Positions 39,872 through 49,814 of a stretch of 64,000 nt of DNA are shown piece after piece. Source of the stretch: Alloyangia pacifica (GTDB lineage Bacteria > Pseudomonadota > Alphaproteobacteria > Rhodobacterales > Rhodobacteraceae); the NCBI RefSeq assembly GCF_020524285.1, contig NZ_JAIVKX010000016.1, positions 1-64,000 of the forward strand, read 5' to 3'. How positions within the stretch are numbered: the stretch's first letter is position 1; every line of letters begins with the position of its first letter. The translations under genes were made by a program, and so were the position numbers. Below the pieces are notes generated by a model. It made no database searches, had not been told where the DNA came from, and saw nothing but the letters and a program-made list of their open reading frames with translations.

Positions 39872-41784
39872 GTCGGCGGCAGGGCAAGTTCGATGCGCGC
39901 CCCGTCCCTTGTGCTGCTGGCGAAGCGGAGCGTGCCGCCATGCGCTTCGGCAATTGACTGGCTGATCGAAAGGCCCAGCCCCATGCCCTGCGACTTGGAC
40001 GTCGCGAAGGGCTTGAATGGATTGTCTCGCAAGTCCTCAGGCAGGCCGGGGCCGTTGTCGGCCACCGAGAGCACGCGCCGGTCGAGTGCATCAAGACCGG
40101 TGGAAATGGTCATTTGCCGATTATCCTGTTCGGCCATCGCATCTGCCGCGTTGATGACGAGATTGAGCAGCACCTGCTGCAACTGCTGGACGTCCGCCTT
40201 TACCATGAGCGGCTCCCGAGACAGCCGCAACTGCACCGTGACGCCACGCGCAAGCATCTCATTGGAGACGAGCCTCAAGGTCGATTGCACCACCTTGTTG
40301 AGATCTGCGTCCTCGAAGCCGCCGGCACCGCTTCCCATGAGGCGCCGCAGGTTGACGATCACATCCGCGGCACGCCGGTCATCCTCGGCGATGTCACGGA
40401 GCACCTCACCAACTTCGGTCAGGTCCAGCGGGTCCTGCGCGAGCAGGGCCGAGCCCGCCTCGGCATTGGCGAGGATCGAGGTCAGGGGCTGGTTGAGCTC
40501 ATGCGCGATCGCGCCGGACAGCTCACCAAGCTGGGCGATACGCGATAGCCTCGCCATTTCAATGCGGCGCCGGGAGAGTTCTTCGGCGCTTCGGCGCCGG
40601 CGGCGGTCCATGACGATCAGCGCCGCGATCGTGCTGGACTGGAGCAGAATGATCGCCAGGGCTCCGATGATCTGCAGCCTGTAGCGCTGCCAGACGCCCG
40701 GATCGTAGTACAGAAGAACGCTCTCCGGCGGGCGCCGTTCAGGATCAAGTCCGTACCGCCTGAGCTGGCGCCAATCGAGAACGTCTGACACCGGCACCTC
40801 TACGGTATGGTTTGTGCCAGCGGGGCCTTCGAAGATCTTCAGGGCCTTATCCGCTATCGCGGCCCCTGTCTCCTCGAAGGTCGAGAAGCTGCCACCGACG
40901 ACGCCGCGCCCGATGTTGGAACTGTAGACGCCGTAGGTGGGCGCGGCCGAGACCTCGGCAATTGTCGCAAGCGCATCCGCGGGCACAAAGCGGCGACCGT
41001 CAGCATCCTCGAAGATCGTCAGAATGATCAGGATATCAGAGGGGTCGAGCGCCGCCGCCCGGTCTCGAAACTCCTGCAGGGACAGACCGGAGACAAAGTC
41101 GACTTCTATATCGCGGACATCCGACAGTCCGCCCTCCGCGAAGGACTTCCATCGCTCATCGAACACCGCCGATCCGGTGAAGATCACCGCCCGTTCCGAG
41201 TTCGGTTGTAGTTGCCGCGCCAGTTCGAAAGTCCCGCGCAGGTCATATCGCGACACGACCGCATAAAGACCCTCGACCTTCGCAAATTCTTCGCGAGTGG
41301 AGTCGAGTATACCACCGAGCACCACAGGAGCACCGGGCGCTATGCGCTCTCTGACGTTGACTGCGAGGGGCACGGCCTCCGGCCCGATGGTCAGGATCAC
41401 GTCGATGGTCTGATCACGGTATTTCGTGGCAAGCGCATCCACAAAGCGCTCCGCATCTACCTCACTCGGAAAGCGCTGAGCGTCCCGGTATTCTCCATAT
41501 ACCTCATATCTCGAGTACCTTTCCGCACCAGAAAAGACCGAAGCAATTCCGGACGCCACCGCAACGTTAGCAGCGAGGGTACTGGCGCCAGAATAGATCG
41601 CCAGGATACGAAGCTGCCTGGAAGCGTCGTCGCCCTGCGCCATCGCAGGGCAAGACCAAAGCACGATCAACAAGATGCTCATCGCAACACGCAGGCCGAA
41701 CCTGGATCGGCGCTCCAAAAACACTTTACCGGCTTCGCGTAGCGTCGTCGTAGTCAAAACCCAGGCCCCGAACTCGTGCCTCAT
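39868..41784 (-). CDS. sensor histidine kinase with ABC-substrate-binding sensor domain
   Basis: The product is 638 residues. A hydrophobic signal segment (about 33-50, ending in AMAQ) exports residues 55-345, which match the ABC_sub_bind (type 1 periplasmic binding-like) fold (ILAIYSGASTLAAN; DVILTIGPEAVPLAV; YGVYSSNIGRGVVGGSF). One membrane helix (about 370-393) leads to a HisKA domain with H428 (AIAHELNQPL) and a FixL-type HATPase (NLVINAADAM; DNGPGLP; GMGLGLSIS). A binding-protein fold as sensor suggests direct sensing of a small periplasmic ligand. The start is uncertain: an ATG at 41682 would shorten the n-region. Confidence 0.9.
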   Translation of the reverse strand: MRHEFGAWVLTTTTLREAGKVFLERRSRFGLRVAMSILLIVLWSCPAMAQGDDASRQLRILAIYSGASTLAANVAVASGIASVFSGAERYSRYEVYGEYRDAQRFPSEVDAERFVDALATKYRDQTIDVILTIGPEAVPLAVNVRERIAPGAPVVLGGILDSTREEFAKVEGLYAVVSRYDLRGTFELARQLQPNSERAVIFTGSAVFDERWKSFAEGGLSDVRDIEVDFVSGLSLQEFRDRAAALDPSDILIILTIFEDADGRRFVPADALATIAEVSAAPTYGVYSSNIGRGVVGGSFSTFEETGAAIADKALKIFEGPAGTNHTVEVPVSDVLDWRQLRRYGLDPERRPPESVLLYYDPGVWQRYRLQIIGALAIILLQSSTIAALIVMDRRRRRSAEELSRRRIEMARLSRIAQLGELSGAIAHELNQPLTSILANAEAGSALLAQDPLDLTEVGEVLRDIAEDDRRAADVIVNLRRLMGSGAGGFEDADLNKVVQSTLRLVSNEMLARGVTVQLRLSREPLMVKADVQQLQQVLLNLVINAADAMAEQDNRQMTISTGLDALDRRVLSVADNGPGLPEDLRDNPFKPFATSKSQGMGLGLSISQSIAEAHGGTLRFASSTRDGARIELALPPT

Positions 41785-42296
41785 GAAAAAATTGAACTAA
41801 CAGGCAACAGAAAAAACGCTCGGTACTCAATCACCTGCGCAAGGCAAGCATGGTCGTTTCCACCCCTCGGTCAAGGCTTTGATTGCTGTGAGCGTTACGC
41901 CCCCGCTCTTCTTGCAAAACCACGGGATGATGGTCCGCCCAGCTCAGTACGTCTCTGCAGGATCGACGGTTATCCGACATCTTGCAGGTGCCGCGAAAGT
42001 CCGGAAGAGCCGCGTGTCGTTCATCCGGTTTGTCCGGTCTTCGCAGACGCCGCGAACGGCCGATTTTGCAATGCTGCACCGCTTCATGACGGCTTTGAGC
42101 GATCTTCGCTTGGGGCAGCCCCTTCTATGGCCAATGCAGTCAGCGGCTCTTCGCGTGCGAGGAATTGGCCGTTGATTTTTCGAGCTAAATCGAAATCATG
42201 ATGCACGTATAGATTGCGGACGACTCGCATTGGCCCGTGGCCGCGATATTCAAACACCGATTTTGACATGAACCTTATCCGCAGAAAGGCCGTCAC
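41785..42296. other. 512-bp intergenic region between the sensor kinase and the DUF3604 gene
   Basis: This divergent promoter region has no supportable gene. It contains GC-rich CGCGAA/TTCGCAG-type segments near 42000-42060 that resemble dispersed-repeat debris, and an AT-rich part just before the DUF3604 ribosome site. Confidence 0.4.
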
Positions 42297-44216
42297 ATGG
42301 CACGCCATTTCGCCTCTGTCCTGCTCTCCACCACATTGCTTGCCACACCACTTCTGGCTCAGGTGAACACCGACGCCGGCACCATCATGCCCGAGAAGAT
42401 CGAGCGCTTTTTCAATCAGCCGGGATACTCGCCCTACGCCGGTCGCACCTTCCCCACGTTGCCGCTGTGGGGGGAAATCCACCTGCACACCAGTTGGTCG
42501 CCGGACGCGATCGCTGGTGGCACCCGGGTCGGCCCCGAAGAGGCCCTTCAATATGCCAAAGGTGGCGAAATCACCTCGAGCACCGGCCAGAAGGTGAGGC
42601 TGTCACGCCCCTATGACTTCATGATGGTCGCGGACCATTCGGACTCCATGGGCGTGATGAACGGCGTTCTGGAGGGCGATCCAAAACTTCTGGCAGACCC
42701 GACCCTGAAGAAATGGAGCGACGGCATGAGTGCCGGAGGCGAGGCGGCCACCGCCGTGGTCATGGAGATGATCACCATGCAGGGCCTTGGAACGCTGCCC
42801 GAAGCCGTCACCGACCGCGAGGTGATGTACGCCATGTGGCACAAGATGACCGACATCGTCGAACGCGCAAACGATCCCGGCAATTTCACTGCGCTGATCG
42901 GTTACGAATGGACCTCGAACTTTGGCGGCGGCAACAACCTTCACCGCAACGTCGTCTATCGTGACGGCAAGGCCAAGGCCGACATGATGGCGCCGATGAC
43001 CACCTATGACAGTGACATCCCCAACAAGCTCTGGGACTGGATGGAGGCCTACGAGGAGAAGACCGGCGGCAAGGTGCTGGCGGTGCCGCACAACGGCAAC
43101 CTGTCGAACGGGCTGATGTTCGCGACCGAAACGCCCGATGGCAACCCGATCGATCAAGGCTGGGTTGAGACCCGCGCGAAATGGGAACCGCTGTTCGAGG
43201 TCACCCAAAGCAAGGGTACATCCGAGCAGCACCCCTCGCTGGCACCCTCGGACGAGTTCGCGAATTTCGAGATTTGGGACAAGGGCAATCTTAACGTGGT
43301 GCCGAAGGAGCCCGGGATGCTCCAGTACGAATACGCTCGCGAAGCCCTGAAGCGTGGCCTCAAGCTGGAAGATGAGTTCGGCACGAACCCCTTCAAATTC
43401 GGCCTGGTGGGCTCGACGGACGACCATACGGGTATTTCCTCGAACGAGGAGAACAACTTCTTCGGCAAGTTCCCGTCGAGCGAGCCGGGGCCGGAGCGGT
43501 CCACGGGCAACGCCTTCGATTTCGAGGGACGCACGGTCAAGGACTGGCAACTCGGCGCCTCGGGCCTGATGGCGGTCTGGGCACATGAAAACACCCGCGA
43601 GTCGATCTGGGATGCGATGGAGCGCAAGGAAGTCTATGGCACCACCGGCCCGCGCATCGCTGTGCGCTTCTTCGGAGGCTGGGACTTCGTCGAGGCAGAT
43701 GCGCTTGGACGTACGCCCGCGACCATCGGATATGCCAAGGGCGTGCCCATGGGAGGTGACCTGCTACCTGCACCAGAGGGGGCCGCGGCACCGAACTTCC
43801 TCGTCGGAGCTCTGAAGGACGCCTTCTCGGGCAATCTCGACCGCATTCAGATCATCAAAGGCTGGATCGATGCGGATGGAGAGATGCAGGAAAAGGTGTA
43901 CGACGTGGCATGGTCTGGGGACCGCGAGCCCGGAGAGGACGGAAAGTTGCCCCCAGTGGGCGACACGGTGGACGTCGCGACGGCCTCCTTCACCAACACC
44001 ATTGGCGCCCCGGAGCTGATCACCGTCTGGACCGATCCCGACTTCGACCCGGCGCTCGATGCCTTCTATTACGCTCGGGTAATCGAGATCCCGACTCCTC
44101 GCTGGACAGCCTATGACGCCGCCTACTTCGAAGAGTCAGCTTTTCCGGAAGATGCGGTGATGGAAGTCACCGAGCGCGCCTACAGCTCGCCAATCTGGTA
44201 CAGCCACGGCGAGTGA
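42297..44216 (+). CDS. secreted DUF3604 protein
   Basis: The product is 639 residues with a Sec signal peptide (FASVLLSTTLLATPLLAQ). It shows the DUF3604 pattern of PHP-like metal-binding residues: WGEIHLHTSWSPDA, MMVADHSDSMG, LIGYEWTS, VPHNGN and VGSTDDHTG. Known: DUF3604 proteins often accompany sulfatases but their reaction is not firmly established; a metal-dependent hydrolase is likely. AAAGG lies 8 bases before the ATG. A strong hairpin closes the gene at 44265-44291. Its place between two sulfatase genes points to the same substrate class. Confidence 0.88.
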   Translation: MARHFASVLLSTTLLATPLLAQVNTDAGTIMPEKIERFFNQPGYSPYAGRTFPTLPLWGEIHLHTSWSPDAIAGGTRVGPEEALQYAKGGEITSSTGQKVRLSRPYDFMMVADHSDSMGVMNGVLEGDPKLLADPTLKKWSDGMSAGGEAATAVVMEMITMQGLGTLPEAVTDREVMYAMWHKMTDIVERANDPGNFTALIGYEWTSNFGGGNNLHRNVVYRDGKAKADMMAPMTTYDSDIPNKLWDWMEAYEEKTGGKVLAVPHNGNLSNGLMFATETPDGNPIDQGWVETRAKWEPLFEVTQSKGTSEQHPSLAPSDEFANFEIWDKGNLNVVPKEPGMLQYEYAREALKRGLKLEDEFGTNPFKFGLVGSTDDHTGISSNEENNFFGKFPSSEPGPERSTGNAFDFEGRTVKDWQLGASGLMAVWAHENTRESIWDAMERKEVYGTTGPRIAVRFFGGWDFVEADALGRTPATIGYAKGVPMGGDLLPAPEGAAAPNFLVGALKDAFSGNLDRIQIIKGWIDADGEMQEKVYDVAWSGDREPGEDGKLPPVGDTVDVATASFTNTIGAPELITVWTDPDFDPALDAFYYARVIEIPTPRWTAYDAAYFEESAFPEDAVMEVTERAYSSPIWYSHGE

Positions 44217-44264
44217 GCATGATCAGCATCGGGCGTGTTCTTGCCCGGAGGACATGAAATCAAC

Positions 44265-44291
44265 AAGGGCAGCAAGCCTCTTGCTGCCCTT
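44265..44291 (+). terminator. 12-bp perfect hairpin after the DUF3604 gene
   Basis: AAGGGCAGCAAG pairs perfectly with CTTGCTGCCCTT around a 3-base loop, 48 bases past the stop. The tail is ACTCC rather than a T-run on the plus strand, so termination may be bidirectional or Rho-assisted. Confidence 0.65.
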
Positions 44292-44440
44292 ACTCCAACT
44301 TCTGGACTGAATCGAATTGAAGCGCCGCGTCATGCGCGACGCGGTCCTTTTGCCGCGATGCCTTATGCGGCGCCAAAGTGAAGAGCAGCTTGATCACCAG
44401 AGGATGACGCCGCTCGTTCTGACAGTAGGCGCTTACGCGA

Positions 44441-45145
44441 TCACTGCCCGCCACGGGTCAATCTCGCCTCCATCACTTTCGAAAGCCGCATCGGGTTGAA
44501 ATGGATCAAGCCATATCGCCCCCGCCAGATCAGCCCATCGCGTTCGAGTCCTCGGAAGGCCGGGCCAACGCTGTTTCGGGAAAGGCCGGCCATCTCGCCA
44601 AGGTCCTGTTGCGAGCAGGGGATTGAGATCTCAGCATCAAACAGCATTTCGGGGCCTGCAAGCCGCACGAGCGTGCTGGCGATCTTGGTCCGGGCATCCC
44701 CCTTGAGCAGCGAAGCTGCATACATGAGCGCGTTGTCGAGATGGAGCACGGTCAACTGCCCCAGAAAGCGCCACATGTTCGGAAAGACCTCTTCCAGGTC
44801 TTCGAGGCGCTGCAGCGAGACATAACAGACGCGGAGGTCCGTTCGGGCCCGGATTTCGACGCGACGGGGCGTTCCGGTGACCGCAGCCCCTTCTCCGACC
44901 CACCAGCCCGGTCGGGCGATATGGCCGAGCACGGGCGCCTCGTAGCCCGAGGCGACCAGCACGTCGGCAAAGCCCTCGGCGATGCCGTAGACGCCGCCGG
45001 GCGGGTCACCCAACGAGTAGAGCCGGTCTCCTCGCGCGATGCCGCGGAACTCCGCCACTTCCATCCAAGCCTTTCGGAACGGCTCAGGCTGCGCGGCCAG
45101 CCATCCGCGTAGGTGAAAAATCGCTCCCAGCTCGCCTTTTGTCAT
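44441..45145 (-). CDS. Crp/Fnr-family transcriptional regulator
   Basis: This 234-residue protein has an N-terminal cyclic-nucleotide-binding-like beta barrel (GDRLYSLGDPPGGVYGIAEG; PGWWVGEGAAVTG), a long dimer helix and a C-terminal winged HTH (SQQDLGEMAGLSRNSVGPAF). The Fnr cysteine cluster is missing, so it is not an Fe-S oxygen sensor. It is divergent from the large sulfatase gene, with the GGTTTGGA/TCCAAACC dyad between them. It probably controls that gene and itself; the effector is unknown. Confidence 0.88.
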   Translation of the reverse strand: MTKGELGAIFHLRGWLAAQPEPFRKAWMEVAEFRGIARGDRLYSLGDPPGGVYGIAEGFADVLVASGYEAPVLGHIARPGWWVGEGAAVTGTPRRVEIRARTDLRVCYVSLQRLEDLEEVFPNMWRFLGQLTVLHLDNALMYAASLLKGDARTKIASTLVRLAGPEMLFDAEISIPCSQQDLGEMAGLSRNSVGPAFRGLERDGLIWRGRYGLIHFNPMRLSKVMEARLTRGGQ

Positions 45146-45229
45146 GATGAATCCGCAACCGATGCACAGTACTGGGCAGGTTATTGCCTGGCGCCATGCT
45201 AATCAATTGCAGTGACGCGAGGCAAACCA

Positions 45230-45252
45230 GGTTTGGAAATTTGGTCCAAACC
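45230..45252. promoter_or_regulatory. GGTTTGGA-N7-TCCAAACC dyad in the crp/sulfatase intergenic region
   Basis: Perfect 8-base arms flank a 7-base spacer. An extra CAAACC at 45223-45228 forms a second tight palindrome with the left arm. The site lies 51 bases before the sulfatase start and 85 bases before the divergent regulator, a good position for an operator. Confidence 0.55.
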
Positions 45253-45302
45253 ATTTGAGACACCCATCGTCAGATGCGCGAATTTAATGAAAAGGTACTG
45301 AC

Positions 45303-47636
45303 ATGAAGAGATTTTTCATTGCGGTTGCCGTGCTGGTGCTTGCGAGCCAGGCCCACGCCCAGGACTGGCCCGACCGCAACAAGCTGCCGGTTCCGCTCGC
45401 CCCTTTTGAGGGCACCATCGGCGAGACCTACGAGGACTCCGAGCCCGACTGGCAGGATCCAGTCGCAGCGCCTGATGACGCGCCCAACGTCATCGTCATC
45501 CTCCTCGACGACGTGGGATTTGGTCAGACCTCAACCTTCGGCGGGCTGATCCCGACCCCAGCGCTTGACCAACTCGCCGATGAGGGGCTGCGCTTTACTC
45601 GTTTCCACACGACCGCCATCTGCGGCCCTTCGCGCGCGGCGCTGCTTACCGGGCGCAACCACCACAGCGCGGGCAACGGTTTCCTCATGGAGTGGGCGAC
45701 GGGCTTTCCGAGCTACTCGACCATGCTGCCGAAGGAGACGGCGACCATCGCCGAAATCCTCAAGGACAACGGCTACGCCACCTGGTGGTTCGGCAAAAAT
45801 CACAACACGCCGGACTGGGAACAGACGGTCGCCGGTCCCTTCGACCGCTGGCCCACCGGCATGGGCTTCGACTATTTCTATGGCTTCAATTCCGGAGAGA
45901 CGCACCAATACTATCCGGTGCTCTTCGAGAACACCGTCCCGGTCGAACCCGATAAGACGCCGGAAGAAGGCTACCACTTCATGACCGACATGACGGACCG
46001 AGCCATTGCGCGAATGAAGTTCTCGAAGTCGGTCGCCCCAGAAAAGCCGTTCTTCATGTATTTTGCCCCCGGCGCCATGCACGCACCGCACCATGTCACC
46101 GCCGAGTGGCGCCAGCAATTCGACGGCGCCTTTGACATGGGCTGGGAGGAGTACCGAAATCAGGTCTTCGCCCGCCAGCAGGAAATGGGAATTGTCCCCG
46201 AAGGTACCGAGCTGACGCCTCGCCCCGACTGGGTACCCGCCTGGGACACGCTGAGTGAGGACCAGAAGGACGTCTACAACGCGCTCTTCGAGAATTTCGC
46301 CGGCTATTTTGCTTTTACCGACCACGAGGTCGGGAGGCTGCTTGATGCGGTTAAGGAGCTACCAGACGCCGAGAACACCATGGTGGTCTACATCGTCGGC
46401 GACAACGGCGCGTCCTCTGAAGGCGGGCCAGACGGCACGCTCAACGAGATCATGAATCTCAACGGAATCCCCACCGAGATCGAGGACATCATCGCCAATC
46501 TCGACAAGCTGGGCGGGCCGGAGTCCGAACCGCACTATCCGGTCGGCTGGGCCTGGGCGGGCAACACGCCGTTCCAGTGGGTCAAGCAGGTGGCCTCGCA
46601 CCTCGGCGGCACGCGCAACCCGATGGTGATCAGCTGGCCCGCGCGGATCGAACATGACGACGCGCCGCGCACTGCCTTCCTGCACCTCGTGGACGTGGTG
46701 CCGACCATCCTCGAGGCGGCACATATCCCCATGCCTGACACCGTCAACGGCATCGACCAGAAGCCGCTCGAGGGGGAGAGCTTCCTCGCCAGCTTCGCCG
46801 ACGGCAGTTACGTGGGTCGCACCCAGCAGTATTTCGAAGTGCTCTCCAACCGCTCGATGTACGCCGACGGATGGAAAGCCAACGCGCAGCACACCTTGCC
46901 TTGGCGGCAAGACCTGGCGCCCGGCAACTGGGATCAGGACAAGTGGGAACTCTACAACCTTGACGAGGACTTCTCGGAAGCCAATGACCTTGCCGCCGAT
47001 AACCCCGAGAAGCTGGAGGAGTTGAAGGCGATGCTGGACGACGCGTTCGAGAAATACGGTGTTCTGCCTCTGGACGACCGCGGGGCGGGCAGGCTCAGCA
47101 TTCCGAAGCCGCCGGTGCCCGGCACGGTGAAGGGCAACAAGACTTTCAGCTACTCTACGGGGGCCATCCGCATCCCTGAGCCCGCCGCGCCGCCGATGAA
47201 GAACACCTCCTGGACGCTGACAGCCAAGGTCGAGACGGAAGGCCCGCAGACTGAGGGCGTGATCATGGGCTTCGGCGGTGTCGCCGCCGGCATCGTCCTC
47301 TATCTCGACGCAGGTGTTCCCGTGTTCGACTACAACCTCTTCGAAGCACATACAGTGCTGAAGGGCACCGAACCGCTTCCCGAGGGCGAGGCTGAGATCA
47401 CCCTCGACTTCGCCTACCTCGGTGCTGAGGGGGAGGCCGGCAAGGGTGCCGAGATCACGCTTTACGTCGACGGCACCGAAGTTGCCAAAGGCGGCATGGA
47501 ATCGACCGTCGCGGGTCGCTTCGGTGTCGACACCTTCGGCATCGGAGAAGACAGCGGGCAACCCGTGACGACGGCCTACAAGGCGCCTTTCAAGTTCACT
47601 GGTGGGATCGAGAGCGTGGTAGTCGAGGTTAAGTGA
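45303..47636 (+). CDS. large secreted arylsulfatase (AtsA-like) with C-terminal beta domain
   Basis: The product is 777 residues with a Sec signal peptide ([17 protein letters not shown]). The N-terminal 570 residues form a type I sulfatase: LLDDVGFG (D69, D70), modification site C107 in [13 protein letters not shown] (C-x-P-x-R), GKNH and [10 protein letters not shown]. After a helical stretch the last 150 residues look like an added beta-sandwich ([29 protein letters not shown]). The two sulfatases in this window differ in length and motif, so their substrates probably differ. It is divergent from a Crp-like regulator. Confidence 0.92.
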   Translation: MKRFFIAVAVLVLASQAHAQDWPDRNKLPVPLAPFEGTIGETYEDSEPDWQDPVAAPDDAPNVIVILLDDVGFGQTSTFGGLIPTPALDQLADEGLRFTRFHTTAICGPSRAALLTGRNHHSAGNGFLMEWATGFPSYSTMLPKETATIAEILKDNGYATWWFGKNHNTPDWEQTVAGPFDRWPTGMGFDYFYGFNSGETHQYYPVLFENTVPVEPDKTPEEGYHFMTDMTDRAIARMKFSKSVAPEKPFFMYFAPGAMHAPHHVTAEWRQQFDGAFDMGWEEYRNQVFARQQEMGIVPEGTELTPRPDWVPAWDTLSEDQKDVYNALFENFAGYFAFTDHEVGRLLDAVKELPDAENTMVVYIVGDNGASSEGGPDGTLNEIMNLNGIPTEIEDIIANLDKLGGPESEPHYPVGWAWAGNTPFQWVKQVASHLGGTRNPMVISWPARIEHDDAPRTAFLHLVDVVPTILEAAHIPMPDTVNGIDQKPLEGESFLASFADGSYVGRTQQYFEVLSNRSMYADGWKANAQHTLPWRQDLAPGNWDQDKWELYNLDEDFSEANDLAADNPEKLEELKAMLDDAFEKYGVLPLDDRGAGRLSIPKPPVPGTVKGNKTFSYSTGAIRIPEPAAPPMKNTSWTLTAKVETEGPQTEGVIMGFGGVAAGIVLYLDAGVPVFDYNLFEAHTVLKGTEPLPEGEAEITLDFAYLGAEGEAGKGAEITLYVDGTEVAKGGMESTVAGRFGVDTFGIGEDSGQPVTTAYKAPFKFTGGIESVVVEVK

Positions 47637-47830
47637 CCGAAGAGCAGCCATCCTGGCAGCCTCTTTGCGGCAGGAATGCAGCGTTTCCAAAGCGTGTATC
47701 ACGCACCTGAGCTGAGATGTTGTGGTAAAAACCTCAGCTTCCTACCTTCTTGGTGAGCTGCGATATTCCGTTTTCTTTTTCTGCAGCTGACATCAGCGAG
47801 GCGCATACACGCTCGCGAGGATGTCTACTC

Positions 47831-47856
47831 GCCCGGCCTTGAGCCGGGCCTTTTCT
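47831..47856 (+). terminator. intrinsic terminator downstream of the large sulfatase
   Basis: GCCCGGC-CTTGA-GCCGGGC is followed by CTTTTCTTT, a textbook rho-independent terminator on the plus strand. It lies 195 bases past the sulfatase stop, so the transcript has a long 3' leader or an unrecognised small RNA ends here. Confidence 0.75.
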
Positions 47857-49343
47857 TTCCACGCGCTTCACCTGCCCAACCGCCGGGTCATTTATTCGAG
47901 CACGCCGATTTCGATTTGCGCGCGAAAGCTCTGACCGCCTTCCGGCACAAACCTCTGAATCTGAAAGGCGAGCAGATCCGGGGCGATCTAAGCGCCGTTC
48001 TCAAATATTTGTCCGGGAAGGTGAAATTATGAGAGAAGAGACCGGAGCTAAAAAGAGGCTCTGAAGGCGAAGCGAACATGGTTTCGGATCGCACATGTTC
48101 GCCGCTCTCAGAGGCGCCCCTGCGGCCCCCGCCAACGAGAGACACGCGCAGCGCGCAAAGTCTTTCGGCACGGGAAATTTCCTTGGCGGTTTTATCCGCC
48201 AAGGAAGAACATGCTTAAATGCAAGACGGCTACGCCACTCACGGAAGAAGCCGAGGGGACGCTAACATCGGCACTCGCCATAACCAAGACTTTATCAATT
48301 TGATAGCTTTGAGCACTTCCTTCCCGGAGGCTTTTCGCCTGTTTTAGAAGCCCTAACGTAGAAGGGAATGTCTCTCAGAGCCGAGTGGGGACCGAGATAC
48401 CCCTAAATTACCCGAACACAACCTCAGAGGGCTCGACTTGCGCTCCGAAGAAGCCTCAAACGAAAAATTCGAACATGCAACGACTGGCGTGTTATCGCTT
48501 GTCTGCCAGTATGATACGAGATTTCTTGCGCGGACTATCGGCCGGAAGCATCGTGAATCTGGAACGTGTCTTCTTCGCTCACGGAACGTTCAGCACGGGG
48601 GCGCACTTCCCAATTGCGGGAAGTGCGCCCTATCCTGATTATTGGCGGCCTTCGGGTCGTACGCTCCGACGAACACCCGCAAATAGGCCCTATGAAGTCC
48701 AGAGCAAGATCGCACGAGAGACCGGGAGCCGGCTTGGAAACCCGCTCCTGTTTAGTCCAGTGATGCCACCCCGATCACCAGTAGGTCCAGTGCGATCAGG
48801 CGTACGGCTCTGGCGAGGGCCGTCTTACGGGGATTGGGGCGTGATGCTAAGTCCGACCCTATGGTCGACCTTTAGTTCATTACCGAGATCGAGCTCCTGG
48901 CAGCCGGGGATGTTTCGCGTCGGCGGCACTGGGACGATGCAGAAAAGCTTCGAGTCATGAAGGAAAGCTATCTGTGACACCGCCAGGCCACTGCGACGGC
49001 GCGGCGGCAGGAAACCGGCCCCCTCCCTGAATCCGCATAAGCGCCAATCTGGTGCAGCCATAGTGGTTATAGAGAGACCTCCCCCCAAAGTAGAAGCCCG
49101 TGTTGAGGAGAATCCTTCGCGTAGAAGTCGGCCCCTTGCACTCCCTACCTCGTGGTGACGGCACAACTCCGTCAATGCCTTGCCCACGGCGCTCGCAAGC
49201 GCTTCCTCACAATATTGCACAGGGTCCTGCCCAGACGGCAGCACTAAGGGCAGTCTTCGAGCGCACCCCATGGACCGGATCGCAAGCGGTACCGGCTTCG
49301 GACAGCGTTGGCGAGAGACCACCCCACCAACGCGCCTGCGCGC
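47857..49343. other. about 1.5 kb without a supportable gene
   Basis: Short frames on both strands lack start signals and domains. The stretch holds a 13-bp perfect hairpin at 48599-48630. No tRNA, tmRNA, RNase P or IS signature was recognised. Base composition is lower in GC than the flanking operons, consistent with decayed or foreign DNA. Confidence 0.5.
48599..48630. repeat. 13-bp perfect inverted repeat, GGGCGCACTTCCC-N6-GGGAAGTGCGCCC
   Basis: It is the strongest dyad in the gene-poor stretch and would form a very stable hairpin on either strand. No T-run follows on the plus strand. It could be a terminator-like, RNA or small-repeat element; no gene lies within 600 bases on either side. 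Confidence 0.6.
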
Positions 49344-49790
49344 TTACCGAGCGTTGTCCATGTCATGCAGCATTGCCACGCGGCGGCGGAAATCCTCGTC
49401 GGTCGAGAATTCGGCGGTGAGGAAGGCGTCGATCAGGTCCAGCGCCAGCCACGGCCCGACGATCTGCGCACCGATGCAAAGCACGTTCACGTCGTCATGC
49501 TCGACGCATTGATGCGCGGAATGCACGTCGTGGCCGACGGCAGCGCGGATGCCCTTGACCTTGTTCGCGGCGATAGAGGCGCCGACGCCGGTGCCGCAGA
49601 CCAGCAGCCCGCGCTCAGCCGAGCCGTCGGTGACCGCGCGGGTTACTGCCTGGGCAATCTCGGGAAAGTCGACCGGCTTGTCGTCGTAGGAGCCGACGTC
49701 GCTCACCTCGTGACCGAGGCGCTTGAGGTGTTCAACGACAGTAGCCTTGAGCGGGAAGCCCGCGTGATCGGAGCCAATGACAAGACGCAT
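49344..49790 (-). CDS. rpiB: RpiB/LacAB-family sugar-phosphate isomerase
   Basis: This 148-residue RpiB-family isomerase has IGSDHAGFPLK at its N-terminus, the catalytic base C65 in LLVCGTGVGASIAANK, and HSAHQCVEHDDVNVLCIG. Family members isomerise ribose-5-phosphate or related aldose phosphates (allose-, galactose- or tetrose-phosphates). As the last gene of a TRAP importer operon under a FadR-type regulator, a catabolic isomerase for the imported sugar is more likely than housekeeping ribose metabolism. Confidence 0.88.
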   Translation of the reverse strand: MRLVIGSDHAGFPLKATVVEHLKRLGHEVSDVGSYDDKPVDFPEIAQAVTRAVTDGSAERGLLVCGTGVGASIAANKVKGIRAAVGHDVHSAHQCVEHDDVNVLCIGAQIVGPWLALDLIDAFLTAEFSTDEDFRRRVAMLHDMDNAR

Positions 49791-49814
49791 TGTGGGAACC
49801 TTTCGAAGTTGGAG

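Noticed and set aside
46359-47702. A 447-codon minus-strand frame opposite the large sulfatase
   Set aside because: Shadow of the sulfatase third-codon pattern; no domain and no ribosome site.
48385-48960. A 191-codon plus-strand frame in the gene-poor stretch
   Set aside because: No ribosome site, no domain, biased composition, and interrupted by the 13-bp hairpin; treated as non-coding.
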